A stretch of DNA of 47,373 nt from a virus. Below, piece after piece: positions 1 through 6,798 of this stretch (position 1 is its first letter; the number at the start of each line of letters is the position of its first letter). The stretch covers positions 1 through 47,373 of IMG/VR virus record IMGVR_UViG_3300006922_000041; one strand, written 5' to 3'. The translations under genes were made by a program, and so were the position numbers. The notes beneath the pieces are model-generated. The model had not been told where the DNA came from and did no database searches. It saw only the letters and a program-made list of their open reading frames with translations.

Positions 1-92
1 CCCACAGGCTCGCGCTCGCGCTTGCGAGGGTACGCTCCCGCTCGCCCAAGGGTGCGCTCCTGCCTACGCCCATGCTCGCCCTTGCGCCTACC

Positions 93-109
93 TGCGAGCC
101 TACGCTCGC
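93..109. repeat. 17-nt direct repeat, copy 1, itself a small hairpin
   Basis: TGCGAGCCTACGCTCGC occurs identically at 93-109 and 210-226, and a third copy lacking AG is at 334-348. Each full copy contains a 6-bp inverted repeat, GCGAGC and GCTCGC, around CTAC. Confidence 0.75.
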
Positions 110-142
110 TCGCCTACGGGCCTGCCCTCGCAGGCGTGTGTG

Positions 143-179
143 ATTTAGGAATAGGAATTCTTCAATCCTATTCCTAAAT
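143..179. repeat. Perfect 14-bp inverted repeat
   Basis: Arms ATTTAGGAATAGGA (143-156) and TCCTATTCCTAAAT (166-179) around a 9-nt spacer. It is preceded at 126-142 by CCTCGCAGGCGTGTGTG, a word that returns in altered form before the hairpins at 382 and 1086. Confidence 0.8.
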
Positions 180-184
180 TTGCG

Positions 185-205
185 AAAAATCTCTCCAAGA
201 TTTTT
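185..205. repeat. 8-bp hairpin AAAAATCT/AGATTTTT
   Basis: Arms 185-192 and 198-205 with a 5-nt loop CTCCA. The T-rich 3' arm could act as a terminator on the plus strand. Confidence 0.6.
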
Positions 206-209
206 GACA

Positions 210-226
210 TGCGAGCCTACGCTCGC
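210..226. repeat. 17-nt direct repeat, copy 2
   Basis: Identical to 93-109. It follows the 185-205 hairpin, so GC-rich repeat and AT-rich hairpin alternate. Confidence 0.75.
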
Positions 227-381
227 ACTCGCGCAGGGGCAGGTACGAGCGCATACGGGGAGGCAGGTGTGGGTATGTGCATACACATGCACCTGCACTC
301 GCAGGGGTGCGCCTGCTCGCGCTCGCGCCCATGTGCGCCTACGCTCGCTCGCACCTGCTCGCGCTCGCCCTCGCATGTGTG

Positions 382-419
382 CTTTAAGAATAGAGTATCA
401 ATATACTCTATTCATAAAG
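382..419. repeat. Hairpin with CAAT loop, 16 bp and one A/A mismatch
   Basis: Inner arms GAATAGAGTAT (388-398) and ATACTCTATTC (403-413) flank CAAT. An A/A mismatch (387/414) separates them from outer arms CTTTA (382-386) and TAAAG (415-419). Preceded by CCTCGCATGTGTG (369-381). Same plan as 903-940 and 1086-1125. Confidence 0.85.
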
Positions 420-424
420 TCGTC

Positions 425-441
425 AATTTCCTACGGAAATT
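425..441. repeat. 7-bp hairpin AATTTCC/GGAAATT
   Basis: Arms 425-431 and 435-441 around TAC, just after the 382-419 hairpin. Confidence 0.55.
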
Positions 442-484
442 CAGCACCTACGCACATACGGAGGCACATACGGAGGCGTGGTTG

Positions 485-515
485 ACCTCCTAAAGGAGGT
501 TTAGGTCGACCTAAA
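485..515. repeat. Two abutting palindromes
   Basis: ACCTCCTAAAGGAGGT (485-500) has the CCTAAAGG centre shared with palindromes at 880, 1019 and 1134. It runs into TTTAGGTCGACCTAAA (500-515), a perfect 16-bp palindrome without a loop. Confidence 0.8.
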
Positions 516-620
516 TCCAAAGTAGTACCAAAATGATACCACCCTCTCCGGTCTCAGCAGTACCGTTCTAAGGCCGAGGAAATCGCAAACCTTACCGAGA
601 TACCACCGATGCCTCGTAAG

Positions 621-660
621 TACCCATATGGACAAATCTGTGATTTGTTCATATTGGGTA
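621..660 (+). repeat. Long imperfect hairpin, possibly an RNA structure
   Basis: TACCCATATGGACAAATC (621-638) pairs with 642-660 around TGT: 18 base pairs including one G-T pair (631/649), with one bulged T (654 or 655). A G-T pair is stable only in RNA of this strand, which hints at a transcribed structure. No RNA family was recognised. Confidence 0.55.
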
Positions 661-757
661 AAATAAAACCGATGAACTCGCGCCCCTCATGTGTGAGTGT
701 AGGGGAAGGTAGGTAGCATTCGGAAAGGGTAAAGCCCAAAAACGATGGACTGCTGAA

Positions 758-779
758 GGTTTTTCCTTTAGGGAAAACC
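758..779. repeat. Hairpin GGTTTTTCC / GGGAAAACC
   Basis: About 9 bp including one T-G pair. Followed by a small hairpin GGGGTC-GTA-GACCCC at 791-805. Confidence 0.5.
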
Positions 780-822
780 GCCCTTATTGGGGGGTCGTAG
801 ACCCCACCCCTGCGCTCTTGCC

Positions 823-860
823 CTTTGGCTTCGCCAAAGACCAAGGGCTTTCAAAGCCCT
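823..860. repeat. Two adjacent hairpins
   Basis: CTTTGGC-TTC-GCCAAAG (823-839), then AGGGCTTT-C-AAAGCCCT (844-860). Confidence 0.6.
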
Positions 861-879
861 CAAAGTACCCGCTACGCCA

Positions 880-901
880 ATTCCCCTCTAAAGAGGGGAA
901 T
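880..901. repeat. CTAAAG palindrome, 10-bp arms
   Basis: ATTCCCCTCT (880-889), AA, AGAGGGGAAT (892-901). Same layout of C-run, T, AA, A, G-run as 485-500, 1019-1044 and 1134-1165. Confidence 0.85.
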
Positions 902-902
902 G

Positions 903-940
903 CTTTTGAAAATCAATAGCACTCTATTGATTTGCAAAAG
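903..940. repeat. Hairpin with CACT loop, 16 bp and one A/G mismatch
   Basis: Inner arms AAATCAATAG (910-919) and CTATTGATTT (924-933) around CACT; mismatch 909/934; outer arms CTTTTG (903-908) and CAAAAG (935-940). The right arm can instead pair onward (AAAGTC 937-942 with GACTTT 951-956), so two structures compete. Confidence 0.85.
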
Positions 941-976
941 TCAAAGCAAAGACTTTGTCCTTTTGCACACGCATGG

Positions 977-993
977 AGTCCTTTTAAAGGACT
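977..993. repeat. Palindrome AGTCCTTT-T-AAAGGACT
   Basis: Perfect 8-bp arms around one T, followed by a smaller hairpin ACTTGG/TCAAGT at 991-1006. Confidence 0.65.
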
Positions 994-1018
994 TGGTATA
1001 TCAAGTTAATCCAAGACT

Positions 1019-1044
1019 CAATTGACCCCTAAAGGGGTCAATTG
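1019..1044. repeat. CTAAAG palindrome, 12-bp arms
   Basis: CAATTGACCCCT (1019-1030), AA, AGGGGTCAATTG (1033-1044), perfect. Confidence 0.85.
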
Positions 1045-1085
1045 GTTTAGCAAAATAATTTGCCTCGCAGGCATGTATGTGTAGG

Positions 1086-1125
1086 GATTTGAATAATCAA
1101 TATCAGTATATTGATTATCCAAATC
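1086..1125. repeat. Hairpin with CAGT loop, 17 bp and one A/C mismatch
   Basis: Inner arms ATAATCAATAT (1093-1103) and ATATTGATTAT (1108-1118) around CAGT; mismatch 1092/1119; outer arms GATTTG (1086-1091) and CAAATC (1120-1125). Preceded by CCTCGCAGGC (1063-1072) and a GT-rich stretch. Confidence 0.85.
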
Positions 1126-1133
1126 GCAGAGAT

Positions 1134-1165
1134 TAACATTATCCCCCTAAAGGGGGATAATGTTA
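1134..1165. repeat. CTAAAG palindrome, 15-bp arms
   Basis: TAACATTATCCCCCT (1134-1148), AA, AGGGGGATAATGTTA (1151-1165), perfect. It is the longest of the family and lies about 60 nt before the first plus-strand gene, a natural place for an operator. Confidence 0.85.
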
Positions 1166-1183
1166 GGGTACTATCTAAGTATC

Positions 1184-1195
1184 ATTAGTTATATC
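1184..1195 (+). promoter_or_regulatory. Probable early promoter (TATA-like)
   Basis: TTAGTTATATCC lies about 30-40 nt before the first start codon (1225), as expected for an archaeal TATA box with a short leader. It does not match the GGGTTTATATG form used further right. Confidence 0.4.
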
Positions 1196-1216
1196 CTCTC
1201 ATCTTTGATGAAGAGG
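1195..1216 (+). promoter_or_regulatory. Leader hairpin covering a ribosome site
   Basis: CCTCTCATC (1195-1203) pairs with GATG-A-AGAGG (1207-1216; one bulged A) around TTT. The 3' arm is the GAGG ribosome-binding sequence of the ORF at 1225, so folding could hide it. Confidence 0.45.
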
Positions 1217-1224
1217 AATATAAC

Positions 1225-1410
1225 ATGATACATAAGATAGAAACCCCCTATGGAACTGTCGTCGATTTGATTCGCCGCTTTTCCATTCCCAACTCGTTCT
1301 GCCCCGTTGCTGATGTTGGATTCGGATTGCCGACTCCTTCATATACAGGAACTCCATCGGCAGAACAGGACCGGACAATGAACCCAACCCAAGGAGATGA
1401 AACCCAATGA
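1225..1410 (+). CDS. Small hypothetical protein, first gene of the early array
   Basis: 61 residues, no recognisable domain. It has GAGGA 9 nt before the ATG and its stop overlaps the next start as ATGA (1407-1410), the coupling used throughout this array, which supports it as a real gene. It may partly serve as a leader for the ATPase that follows. Not recognised by family. Confidence 0.5.
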   Translation: MIHKIETPYGTVVDLIRRFSIPNSFCPVADVGFGLPTPSYTGTPSAEQDRTMNPTQGDETQ

Positions 1411-2780
1411 GCAAGCAAAGCCCCCAAAACCAAGCCCTCCGTACCGGAGGTTTCCAAACAAAGAACGCCAACTTCGACTCGACCTGTAAGGTCTGTGGCG
1501 GAGCAATTCGGGGCAAAGCCCCGAAGTGTGCCGTCGTCGCCGTCAAGATTCCTTCGGAATCTCGCAAACAGAATTGGATTCACGCCACTTGTGTCAACAT
1601 CGACCTCCACCTCCACCCAACCGAAGGTACTTCGGTTCGGAAGCACCTCAAGCCATCCGACCTTTCCCTCTTTGGTGAACCAAAGTCGCCACCCAAGCCA
1701 ACCCCCAAGTCCAAGGACACACCCCCAAAGGAGCCAAAACCTATGCCAAAAACACCCAAAACCCCGAAGCCCGATTTGAAGATGCCCCTTCCTACGGAAG
1801 GAGATGGTGGTTCAGTCCTTGCAGGACTTGTAGCACCTCACATCATCGGCATGGTCTCCGACCATGTTGAAGTCGCCATCACTGATGGTCTTTCGCAACT
1901 CTCGATGCCTCGACCTTTGGTCGTTAAGCCGCTCGGCGAGACTGATGAAATCAAGGTCGGCCTTGCTCACCCATGCTTCGACCATCTTCTTGAGATGGGA
2001 CGAATCCGCCAAAACACCTTGGCTTCGGGTCCGGCAGGCTCCGGCAAAACCTTCGCCGCAGAACAGGTCTTCAAGACCTTGGTCACTCTTCCGGAATCGC
2101 AAGGTGGCTTCACCTCGGACTCCGTCCGTTTCACCGTCGTCTCATGTCACAATGAGATGATGCCTTCCGACATAGTCGGTCCAATGATTCCTTCCATCAA
2201 AGATGGTACGGAGAACCACCGAATGAGCGAAGCCGTCAAGACCTATCGTGATGGTGGCGTCCTCGTCTTCGACGAATTTGACCGCCTCATGGGTGGAACA
2301 GCCGTCGCCGCTAACATGGCTTTAGCCAACACTGAATGGTCGATGCCCGATGGGACCGTCATCAAGCGTCACCCCGACCTCTTCATTCTTGCGACAGCCA
2401 ACACCCTTGGTCAAGGCAAGGGCCGCAGTCCCTACGGAGCCGCCGAAGTCCTCGACGGTGCAACTCTCAACCGCTTTGCCGGTGGCGTCATTCATTGGGG
2501 CTACGACATGGCCTTTGAGCGTCAACTCATCGGAGATGATTCAATCACCTCCTTCTTCCATGACCTACGGTCCAAGGCCGACTCCGCCGGTCTCTTTGGC
2601 CGCATCATCAGCCCTCGTTCTATGCTCACTGCTCACAAGCAGAAGCACATCCTCGGATGGGACATGGAACGAATCCGCCGGGTCGCCGTCGCCGATTGGA
2701 CAGCCAAGGACTTGCAAACCGTAGGTTTTGAGAAGGCATTCATTGACCTCGCACTCGCCACAAACGGAGGAGCCGCTTGA
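1407..2780 (+). CDS. MoxR/CobS-like AAA+ ATPase with N-terminal zinc finger
   Basis: 457 residues. Residues 27-62 form a possible zinc site CxxC...WxHxxC (C27, C30, H59, C62), arranged like a PARP-type finger. A Pro/Lys-rich linker follows (about 91-129). The AAA+ core has Walker A GPAGSGKT (208-215), a Walker B with LVFDEFDRL (about 284-292) and a sensor-1-like ATAN. The core resembles MoxR and CobS-type ATPases, which remodel partner proteins and usually work with a VWA-type protein encoded next door; the following gene is a candidate. Ribosome site AAGGAGATGA before the ATG. Substrate unknown. ATPase call is strong, subfamily is inference. Confidence 0.8.
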   Translation: MSKQSPQNQALRTGGFQTKNANFDSTCKVCGGAIRGKAPKCAVVAVKIPSESRKQNWIHATCVNIDLHLHPTEGTSVRKHLKPSDLSLFGEPKSPPKPTPKSKDTPPKEPKPMPKTPKTPKPDLKMPLPTEGDGGSVLAGLVAPHIIGMVSDHVEVAITDGLSQLSMPRPLVVKPLGETDEIKVGLAHPCFDHLLEMGRIRQNTLASGPAGSGKTFAAEQVFKTLVTLPESQGGFTSDSVRFTVVSCHNEMMPSDIVGPMIPSIKDGTENHRMSEAVKTYRDGGVLVFDEFDRLMGGTAVAANMALANTEWSMPDGTVIKRHPDLFILATANTLGQGKGRSPYGAAEVLDGATLNRFAGGVIHWGYDMAFERQLIGDDSITSFFHDLRSKADSAGLFGRIISPRSMLTAHKQKHILGWDMERIRRVAVADWTAKDLQTVGFEKAFIDLALATNGGAA

Positions 2781-2817
2781 AGCCCCTTCGGGGATTTTCG
2801 CAAATGGAGGATTCAAC

Positions 2818-3732
2818 ATGACCACACAGACATTCCACAGTCCCGACCTTGACGCCATGTGTCAAGTCGCATACTCGCCGGCCGATGCCGCCGATTTCAT
2901 CAGCCAACTTGGTCCTTCGGACTTCAAGGGTTACGACCCGCTCTCCGTAGGAGCCGACCTCGATTGGATTGGTCGCAAAGACCTTGCAGGTCAAGGCATT
3001 ACCAAGCGTCGCCAAGTCGCAGAACGATTGGGCGAATATGTGGAGAACGACCACAAGTCCATTCAAAACACTCGCAATCAACTCTCCGAGTTGGTAGACA
3101 CAATCGACCTCGACCAACTCAAGCGAATGCTCCAATGGAGCGATAGCCGAGGACGAGTCAACGCCACTCGTCTCCTTGCAGGAGACTCCAAGTTCCGCCG
3201 AACTTTTCGCAAGTCCTTGGCTCCTGTGGAAGCAGTCGCATTGGTCGTTCCGACCGGAGCAAACGCATTTGTTTCTGCTGATGTGATTTTCGCAAGAACA
3301 GCAGTCGCCTTGGCCGCTTCGGAGTTGCTCACTCAAGCAGGCTTCGCCGTCGAAGTGTGGGGCTATGCTTACTCCAAAGGATGCTATCGAGACGCCGATG
3401 CAGGTTCAAAAAATGCCCTCGCCGCAGTCCGTCTCAAGGCGGCAGACGAACACACCAACGAGGCTATCGCCGCTTCCGGTGGCTCCGCATGGTTCTTCCG
3501 TTCCGGAATTTTCGCAATGTGGGCTTCCCAAGGGAACGCCGGCAGTGGTCTTGGGAGCAGTGTCAACTTGTCCGATGAACAAGCAGAAGCACTATGCGAT
3601 GTCATCGGCCTTGAGCAAGCCCATGTAATGAAGACCGGCACAGGGCAGAACTCCGTTGAAGCCGCTATCAAGGCAGGAATCGCAGATGTCAAGGATGCCT
3701 TGACCAAGTGGATTGGGGGTGGCTCCCAATGA
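2818..3732 (+). CDS. Companion protein of the AAA+ ATPase, possibly VWA-like
   Basis: 304 residues from the ATG at 2818, chosen because GGAGG lies 7 nt upstream; a longer frame start at 2728 would overlap the ATPase gene. Residues about 140-190 look like a Rossmann-type alpha/beta core (VALVVPTGANAF..., then a long Ala-rich helix and VEVWGYAY), as in VWA domains of MoxR partners, but the metal-binding DxSxS is absent. By analogy with CobS/CobT-like phage pairs the two proteins may form a complex. Fold and partnership are inference. Confidence 0.5.
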   Translation: MTTQTFHSPDLDAMCQVAYSPADAADFISQLGPSDFKGYDPLSVGADLDWIGRKDLAGQGITKRRQVAERLGEYVENDHKSIQNTRNQLSELVDTIDLDQLKRMLQWSDSRGRVNATRLLAGDSKFRRTFRKSLAPVEAVALVVPTGANAFVSADVIFARTAVALAASELLTQAGFAVEVWGYAYSKGCYRDADAGSKNALAAVRLKAADEHTNEAIAASGGSAWFFRSGIFAMWASQGNAGSGLGSSVNLSDEQAEALCDVIGLEQAHVMKTGTGQNSVEAAIKAGIADVKDALTKWIGGGSQ

Positions 3733-3950
3733 GCGAATATCGCAACGCCGAAGGCGACCTCCTCATCATGTGGATGGTGCAAACAGACAAGCAGACATAC
3801 TGCTTCATGGCACACCCTCCGTACTCGGAAAATCCGGAGGATTGGGCCGAGGCATTCATCGACTGCTTCACTCCCCTATGGGGAGACGAGACACCTTTGC
3901 GACTTCAATGCAACGGCGACATCGACCTCCTTGTAGGAGGTGACGAGTGA
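3729..3950 (+). CDS. Small acidic hypothetical protein
   Basis: 73 residues from the ATG overlapping the previous stop (ATGA). A mixed alpha/beta composition with an aromatic-rich middle (YCFMAHPPYSENPEDW). No known domain. Confidence 0.65.
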   Translation: MSEYRNAEGDLLIMWMVQTDKQTYCFMAHPPYSENPEDWAEAFIDCFTPLWGDETPLRLQCNGDIDLLVGGDE

Positions 3951-4417
3951 TGATGGGTAAGGCACTTCCGTACAACTTGCAAAGCGTCAAGAGCCTGCTT
4001 GAGTCCGACATCGGACAAGGCAGGTTCAAGCGACGGCCTAACCACATGGCGAGAGCCGCATTTGGCAAGCCTCACCTATGCCCTCAATGCGACGAAGTCG
4101 GCGAACTTCGCAAGTTCATGGTTACGGTTATCATCCCCGATGATAGAAGCCGCACCTTCGCCCTCAAAGCCTGCTCCATCTGCATAGCAGACTTTGAAGA
4201 CTTCATGCGAGCAAGAACAGCAGGCAAGGCCCAAGCGTACTATGACGGTTGGGAAATCACTTGCGATATCTGCGGAAACGCAGACTGTTCACCGGAGCCT
4301 CACATAACCCGACCTTATCCCGAAAAGCACCGAGGCGTCCCCGTACCCGGAACCGAACTCGACCACATCGAATGTATATCTTGCGAATCATGCGAGCAAA
4401 GCAGGAGGCACTACTGA
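3950..4417 (+). CDS. Zinc-ribbon protein, unknown role
   Basis: 155 residues, ATG overlapping the previous stop as TGATG. It contains four Cys pairs: CPQC, CSIC, CDIC and a C-terminal CISCESC, so two zinc sites are likely. Probably binds nucleic acid or protein; no family recognised. Confidence 0.65.
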   Translation: MMGKALPYNLQSVKSLLESDIGQGRFKRRPNHMARAAFGKPHLCPQCDEVGELRKFMVTVIIPDDRSRTFALKACSICIADFEDFMRARTAGKAQAYYDGWEITCDICGNADCSPEPHITRPYPEKHRGVPVPGTELDHIECISCESCEQSRRHY

Positions 4418-4686
4418 TGCAATACATACACCTGTCAGCAATCGCAGTAGGTCAGCACCCGCAGGACTACGCTCGCTTCACCATCGCATCATGCACAGAT
4501 GCGTATGTCACACTCGCACACATACAGACGGGCAAGCACAGATGCGTCTCGCATAGTGTGTTTGAGCGTTCATACCTTACCTATCTTGGCGCGGAAGAAA
4601 CCCGCAGAATTACGGCTCAAAATTATAGAAAGCATGATAAAGGGGATGCCCCCCTTATAGAGACTACAACGGAAGTGAAAAAATGA
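4417..4686 (+). CDS. Hypothetical protein
   Basis: 89 residues; AGGAGG upstream and TGATG overlap with the previous gene fix the start. Mainly beta-type composition. The C-terminal coding part holds the recurring GGGG-ATG-CCCCCCTTA element. Confidence 0.6.
   Translation: MQYIHLSAIAVGQHPQDYARFTIASCTDAYVTLAHIQTGKHRCVSHSVFERSYLTYLGAEETRRITAQNYRKHDKGDAPLIETTTEVKK
4642..4662. repeat. Recurrent GGG-CCCCCCTTA element, copy a
   Basis: GGGGATGCCCCCCTTATAGAG. Related elements occur at 6314, 7933, 8905 and, reversed, at 29712. Here it can fold (GGGG/CCCC with flanking ATAA/TTAT). Confidence 0.5.
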
Positions 4687-4988
4687 AATTGACGATGAAA
4701 GCAAATACAGACGAGAACGGCGGAGGCTACCTCCCCCACATGAGCGAGTGGTTCGCTATTGAAATCCGGTTGCTAAATGCACCGCCCCTTGAAACCGAGG
4801 TGACGCTCCGTTGCAAGGTCACGCACCCTGCGGGAGTTATCGCCCAACTCCAAGACCTTGCGACAAGGACCGATGTCGCAGAATGCGTCGTCTATGCTTG
4901 GAATGCGGCAACTGGCAAGTACGAGGTCTACGACCTTGACAAGCCGATGTACCGACACACAAGCACACCTTGGGAGGTGGTCGCATGA
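4683..4988 (+). CDS. Hypothetical protein
   Basis: 101 residues, start overlaps the previous stop by 4 nt. Predicted beta-rich (FAIEIRLLN, EVTLRCKV, ECVVYAWN). No family recognised. Confidence 0.6.
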   Translation: MKLTMKANTDENGGGYLPHMSEWFAIEIRLLNAPPLETEVTLRCKVTHPAGVIAQLQDLATRTDVAECVVYAWNAATGKYEVYDLDKPMYRHTSTPWEVVA

Positions 4989-5413
4989 ACGGAGAACACA
5001 TCGGCTATGCTGACTTGAGCATCGACGGGACCGGCTACCGGCTCTTTGAGGTGTACCGAGACCACACGCAAAAGTGCATCGTGGTCCGTCAAGTCGCAAA
5101 GATGGAGGACTTCTTCCTCCCTCACTTCGGTCACGACCTCCCTCGCTATGATGCAAAGATACACGCTCACAGGCAAAAGACAATCAACGCCGCCAAGAAA
5201 CACAAGGCTCCGCTCCGCTCTCCGGTTCGCCGCACCTACGGCAACAGCACTGGAAGGCAAAGTCGCAACTTGACTACGGCAAGCCGTCCGAACTTGTCTC
5301 ACATCAAGGATGCGCCCCGAAGCATGGGAGAGCGCAAACCCTCAAAGCAAATGTCGCAAGCAGAAGTCAAGAGACTTCTTGCTGATGCTCTCGGCATGGA
5401 GGTGGACGAATGA
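4985..5413 (+). CDS. Basic hypothetical protein
   Basis: 142 residues from the ATG at 4985 (GGGAGG upstream, 4-nt overlap). The middle is rich in Lys, Arg, His, Ser and Thr (about residues 58-125), probably disordered and possibly nucleic-acid binding; the C-terminus is a short amphipathic helix (QAEVKRLLADALGMEV). Unknown function. Confidence 0.6.
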   Translation: MNGEHIGYADLSIDGTGYRLFEVYRDHTQKCIVVRQVAKMEDFFLPHFGHDLPRYDAKIHAHRQKTINAAKKHKAPLRSPVRRTYGNSTGRQSRNLTTASRPNLSHIKDAPRSMGERKPSKQMSQAEVKRLLADALGMEVDE

Positions 5414-5649
5414 ACGACTACCCACAACACATCTACGACGCATACGACGATATGCTCGACGATTGCTTCCCTATGGTCGAGTTCTGTGGAACTTCGGCGC
5501 ATCCCTCCGCCCTACTCAAGGTATATGACCCGATTGCCTACCAAGTAGGTCTCAACGATTGGCTCTCCGAACTTGAGGCGCAGGGCGAATACGACCCCGA
5601 CAAAGAAGACTTCTGCGATTGGGAAGACCAAGAGGAGGTGGACGAATGA
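5410..5649 (+). CDS. Small acidic hypothetical protein
   Basis: 79 residues, strongly acidic C-terminus, GGAGGTGGACGA ribosome site, 4-nt overlaps on both sides. No family recognised. Confidence 0.6.
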   Translation: MNDYPQHIYDAYDDMLDDCFPMVEFCGTSAHPSALLKVYDPIAYQVGLNDWLSELEAQGEYDPDKEDFCDWEDQEEVDE

Positions 5650-6149
5650 CTTGGTTTGTAGGCGACCCCTGCTACATCATCCCCGATGATGATTGGACCG
5701 AGTTCTGCGAATTGACTCTCACAGGTGTCGGTGGCGACAGGATGGAAGGAGGACACATTGACTCCGTCATTCAATGGCGTGGTCAAGAAATCACGCTATG
5801 GACGAACGGCGGCGACGGCGTATGGGAGTTCGATGGTCTGCGAACTTTGAACGGAGAGAACTCATTTTGGGTCGACGCAGGTATTTATTGCAAGATTGAC
5901 CTCGAAAAATTAGCCGGTCACTACGACTGCGACCCTTCCCGACACGGCATGATTTTCGCAGATGAACCGGACTTCTATACAGCAGACGGAGTTGTGTACC
6001 TCAACGACCGCCCCGACAAGACCGTTATGCCATGCCCCGGCTGCGATTCCATGATTGAAGAGACAGACGAAGAATGGTGCGACAACGGTATGTGCGGTGG
6101 ATGCTACCGATGCTTTGAATGCGAATGTTGGGAGGATGAGGAAGAGTGA
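5646..6149 (+). CDS. GDPCY-type conserved viral protein with zinc ribbon
   Basis: 167 residues. It starts MTWFVGDPCYIIPDDDW, an opening I associate with a family of small phage proteins of unknown role. The C-terminal 35 residues hold a Cys cluster (CPGCD ... CDNGMCGGCYRCFECEC) that would bind two zinc ions, then an acidic tail. ATG at 5646 overlaps the previous stop and follows GGAGGTGGACGA. Confidence 0.6.
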   Translation: MTWFVGDPCYIIPDDDWTEFCELTLTGVGGDRMEGGHIDSVIQWRGQEITLWTNGGDGVWEFDGLRTLNGENSFWVDAGIYCKIDLEKLAGHYDCDPSRHGMIFADEPDFYTADGVVYLNDRPDKTVMPCPGCDSMIEETDEEWCDNGMCGGCYRCFECECWEDEEE

Positions 6150-6379
6150 TGCAGTACGATTGTTTGCTAAGTCCCGAAGGGATTTGGGAACCGATAGTTG
6201 CGACGACAGTCGCGACTATGCCGGATGGACGCATAGCGAGACTGTACCTCACACATGAGGGTGCAGTCGCAGGCACATACCTCGACGCAGAAGAAGAGAT
6301 TCTGTGGAACATTGATATAGGGTCGGCCCCCTTTAGAGGTCGAGAACAACCAAACGAAAACGGAGATGATGAAGAATGA
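6149..6379 (+). CDS. Hypothetical protein
   Basis: 76 residues, TGATG overlap with the previous gene. Beta-rich middle and a disordered acidic end (NENGDDEE). The stretch IGSAPFRG is encoded by a copy of the recurrent CCCCC-TTTA element. Confidence 0.55.
   Translation: MQYDCLLSPEGIWEPIVATTVATMPDGRIARLYLTHEGAVAGTYLDAEEEILWNIDIGSAPFRGREQPNENGDDEE
6314..6339. repeat. Recurrent element, copy b
   Basis: GATATAGGGTCGGCCCCC followed by TTTAGAGG; compare 7933-7958 and 8905-8931. Confidence 0.5.
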
Positions 6380-6798
6380 TGATTGACACACGAAAAGACG
6401 AAGACGGATTGCATGAAGTGAAGAAGTGGCCCCTGTACCTCACAGACGACCAAGTGGCTACGCTGATGGACACATCAAGCGTTGCTTGGCTTGCTGATGA
6501 AGACTCTTGGACTCAAGTCGGCAACTCCGGCTCATGCTACAACTACGCATACATCGACGGACAAATGCACTCACTTGAATTGCTTGAAGACGGAAGCGTC
6601 GAGGCAGACCCAGTGGGAGACTTGCCAAAAGAGGACGACGGCAATCGCAAGACCTACCGAATAAAGGCAGTCGGACATACCTTCGATTACGAGACAATCG
6701 TACACGAAAGCGATGTCGGCTCCTTGGTTCAAGCCCTGCTCAACGAAAATGATTTGCGAAGAATCACATTGACGGAGACAGAAGAGGTGGTTGCATGA
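6376..6798 (+). CDS. Acidic hypothetical protein
   Basis: 140 residues (ATG at 6376 overlapping the previous stop; the next in-frame ATG at 6379 is equally possible). Acidic, no known motif. Function unknown. Confidence 0.6.
   Translation: MMIDTRKDEDGLHEVKKWPLYLTDDQVATLMDTSSVAWLADEDSWTQVGNSGSCYNYAYIDGQMHSLELLEDGSVEADPVGDLPKEDDGNRKTYRIKAVGHTFDYETIVHESDVGSLVQALLNENDLRRITLTETEEVVA

Larger units (their letters stand above)
1..1224. other. Non-coding left control region rich in hairpins and repeats
   Basis: No reading frame here has a ribosome site, sensible protein composition or overlap with neighbours; the open frames at 180-493 only translate GC-rich repeats. Two kinds of sequence alternate: GC-rich tracts built from CTCGC/GCGAG words (1-140, 205-380) and AT-rich inverted repeats. 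At least sixteen near-perfect inverted repeats are listed separately. The region lies directly upstream of the long plus-strand gene array. By analogy with other viruses such a region could hold the replication origin, a packaging or end structure, or operators; the sequence does not decide between these. Confidence 0.7.

Noticed and set aside
180-493. Two overlapping open frames in the left repeats
   Set aside because: They translate Arg/Ala/His-rich strings from CGC-type repeats and hairpins; no ribosome site, no coupling.
500-780. tRNA gene in the left region
   Set aside because: No TPsiC-arm-like word or cloverleaf pairing could be found; the 621-660 stem is too long for a tRNA arm.
554-1025. 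Open frames on both strands between hairpins
   Set aside because: They run through perfect inverted repeats and lack any start signal or protein-like composition.
1-1224. CRISPR array
   Set aside because: The repeats are inverted, not equal, and not evenly spaced; there are no uniform spacers and no cas adaptation genes. The Cas4-like nuclease stands alone and fits viral recombination.
2740-3336. 198-residue minus-strand open frame
   Set aside because: Opposite a well-supported plus-strand gene with a clear start; no independent evidence.
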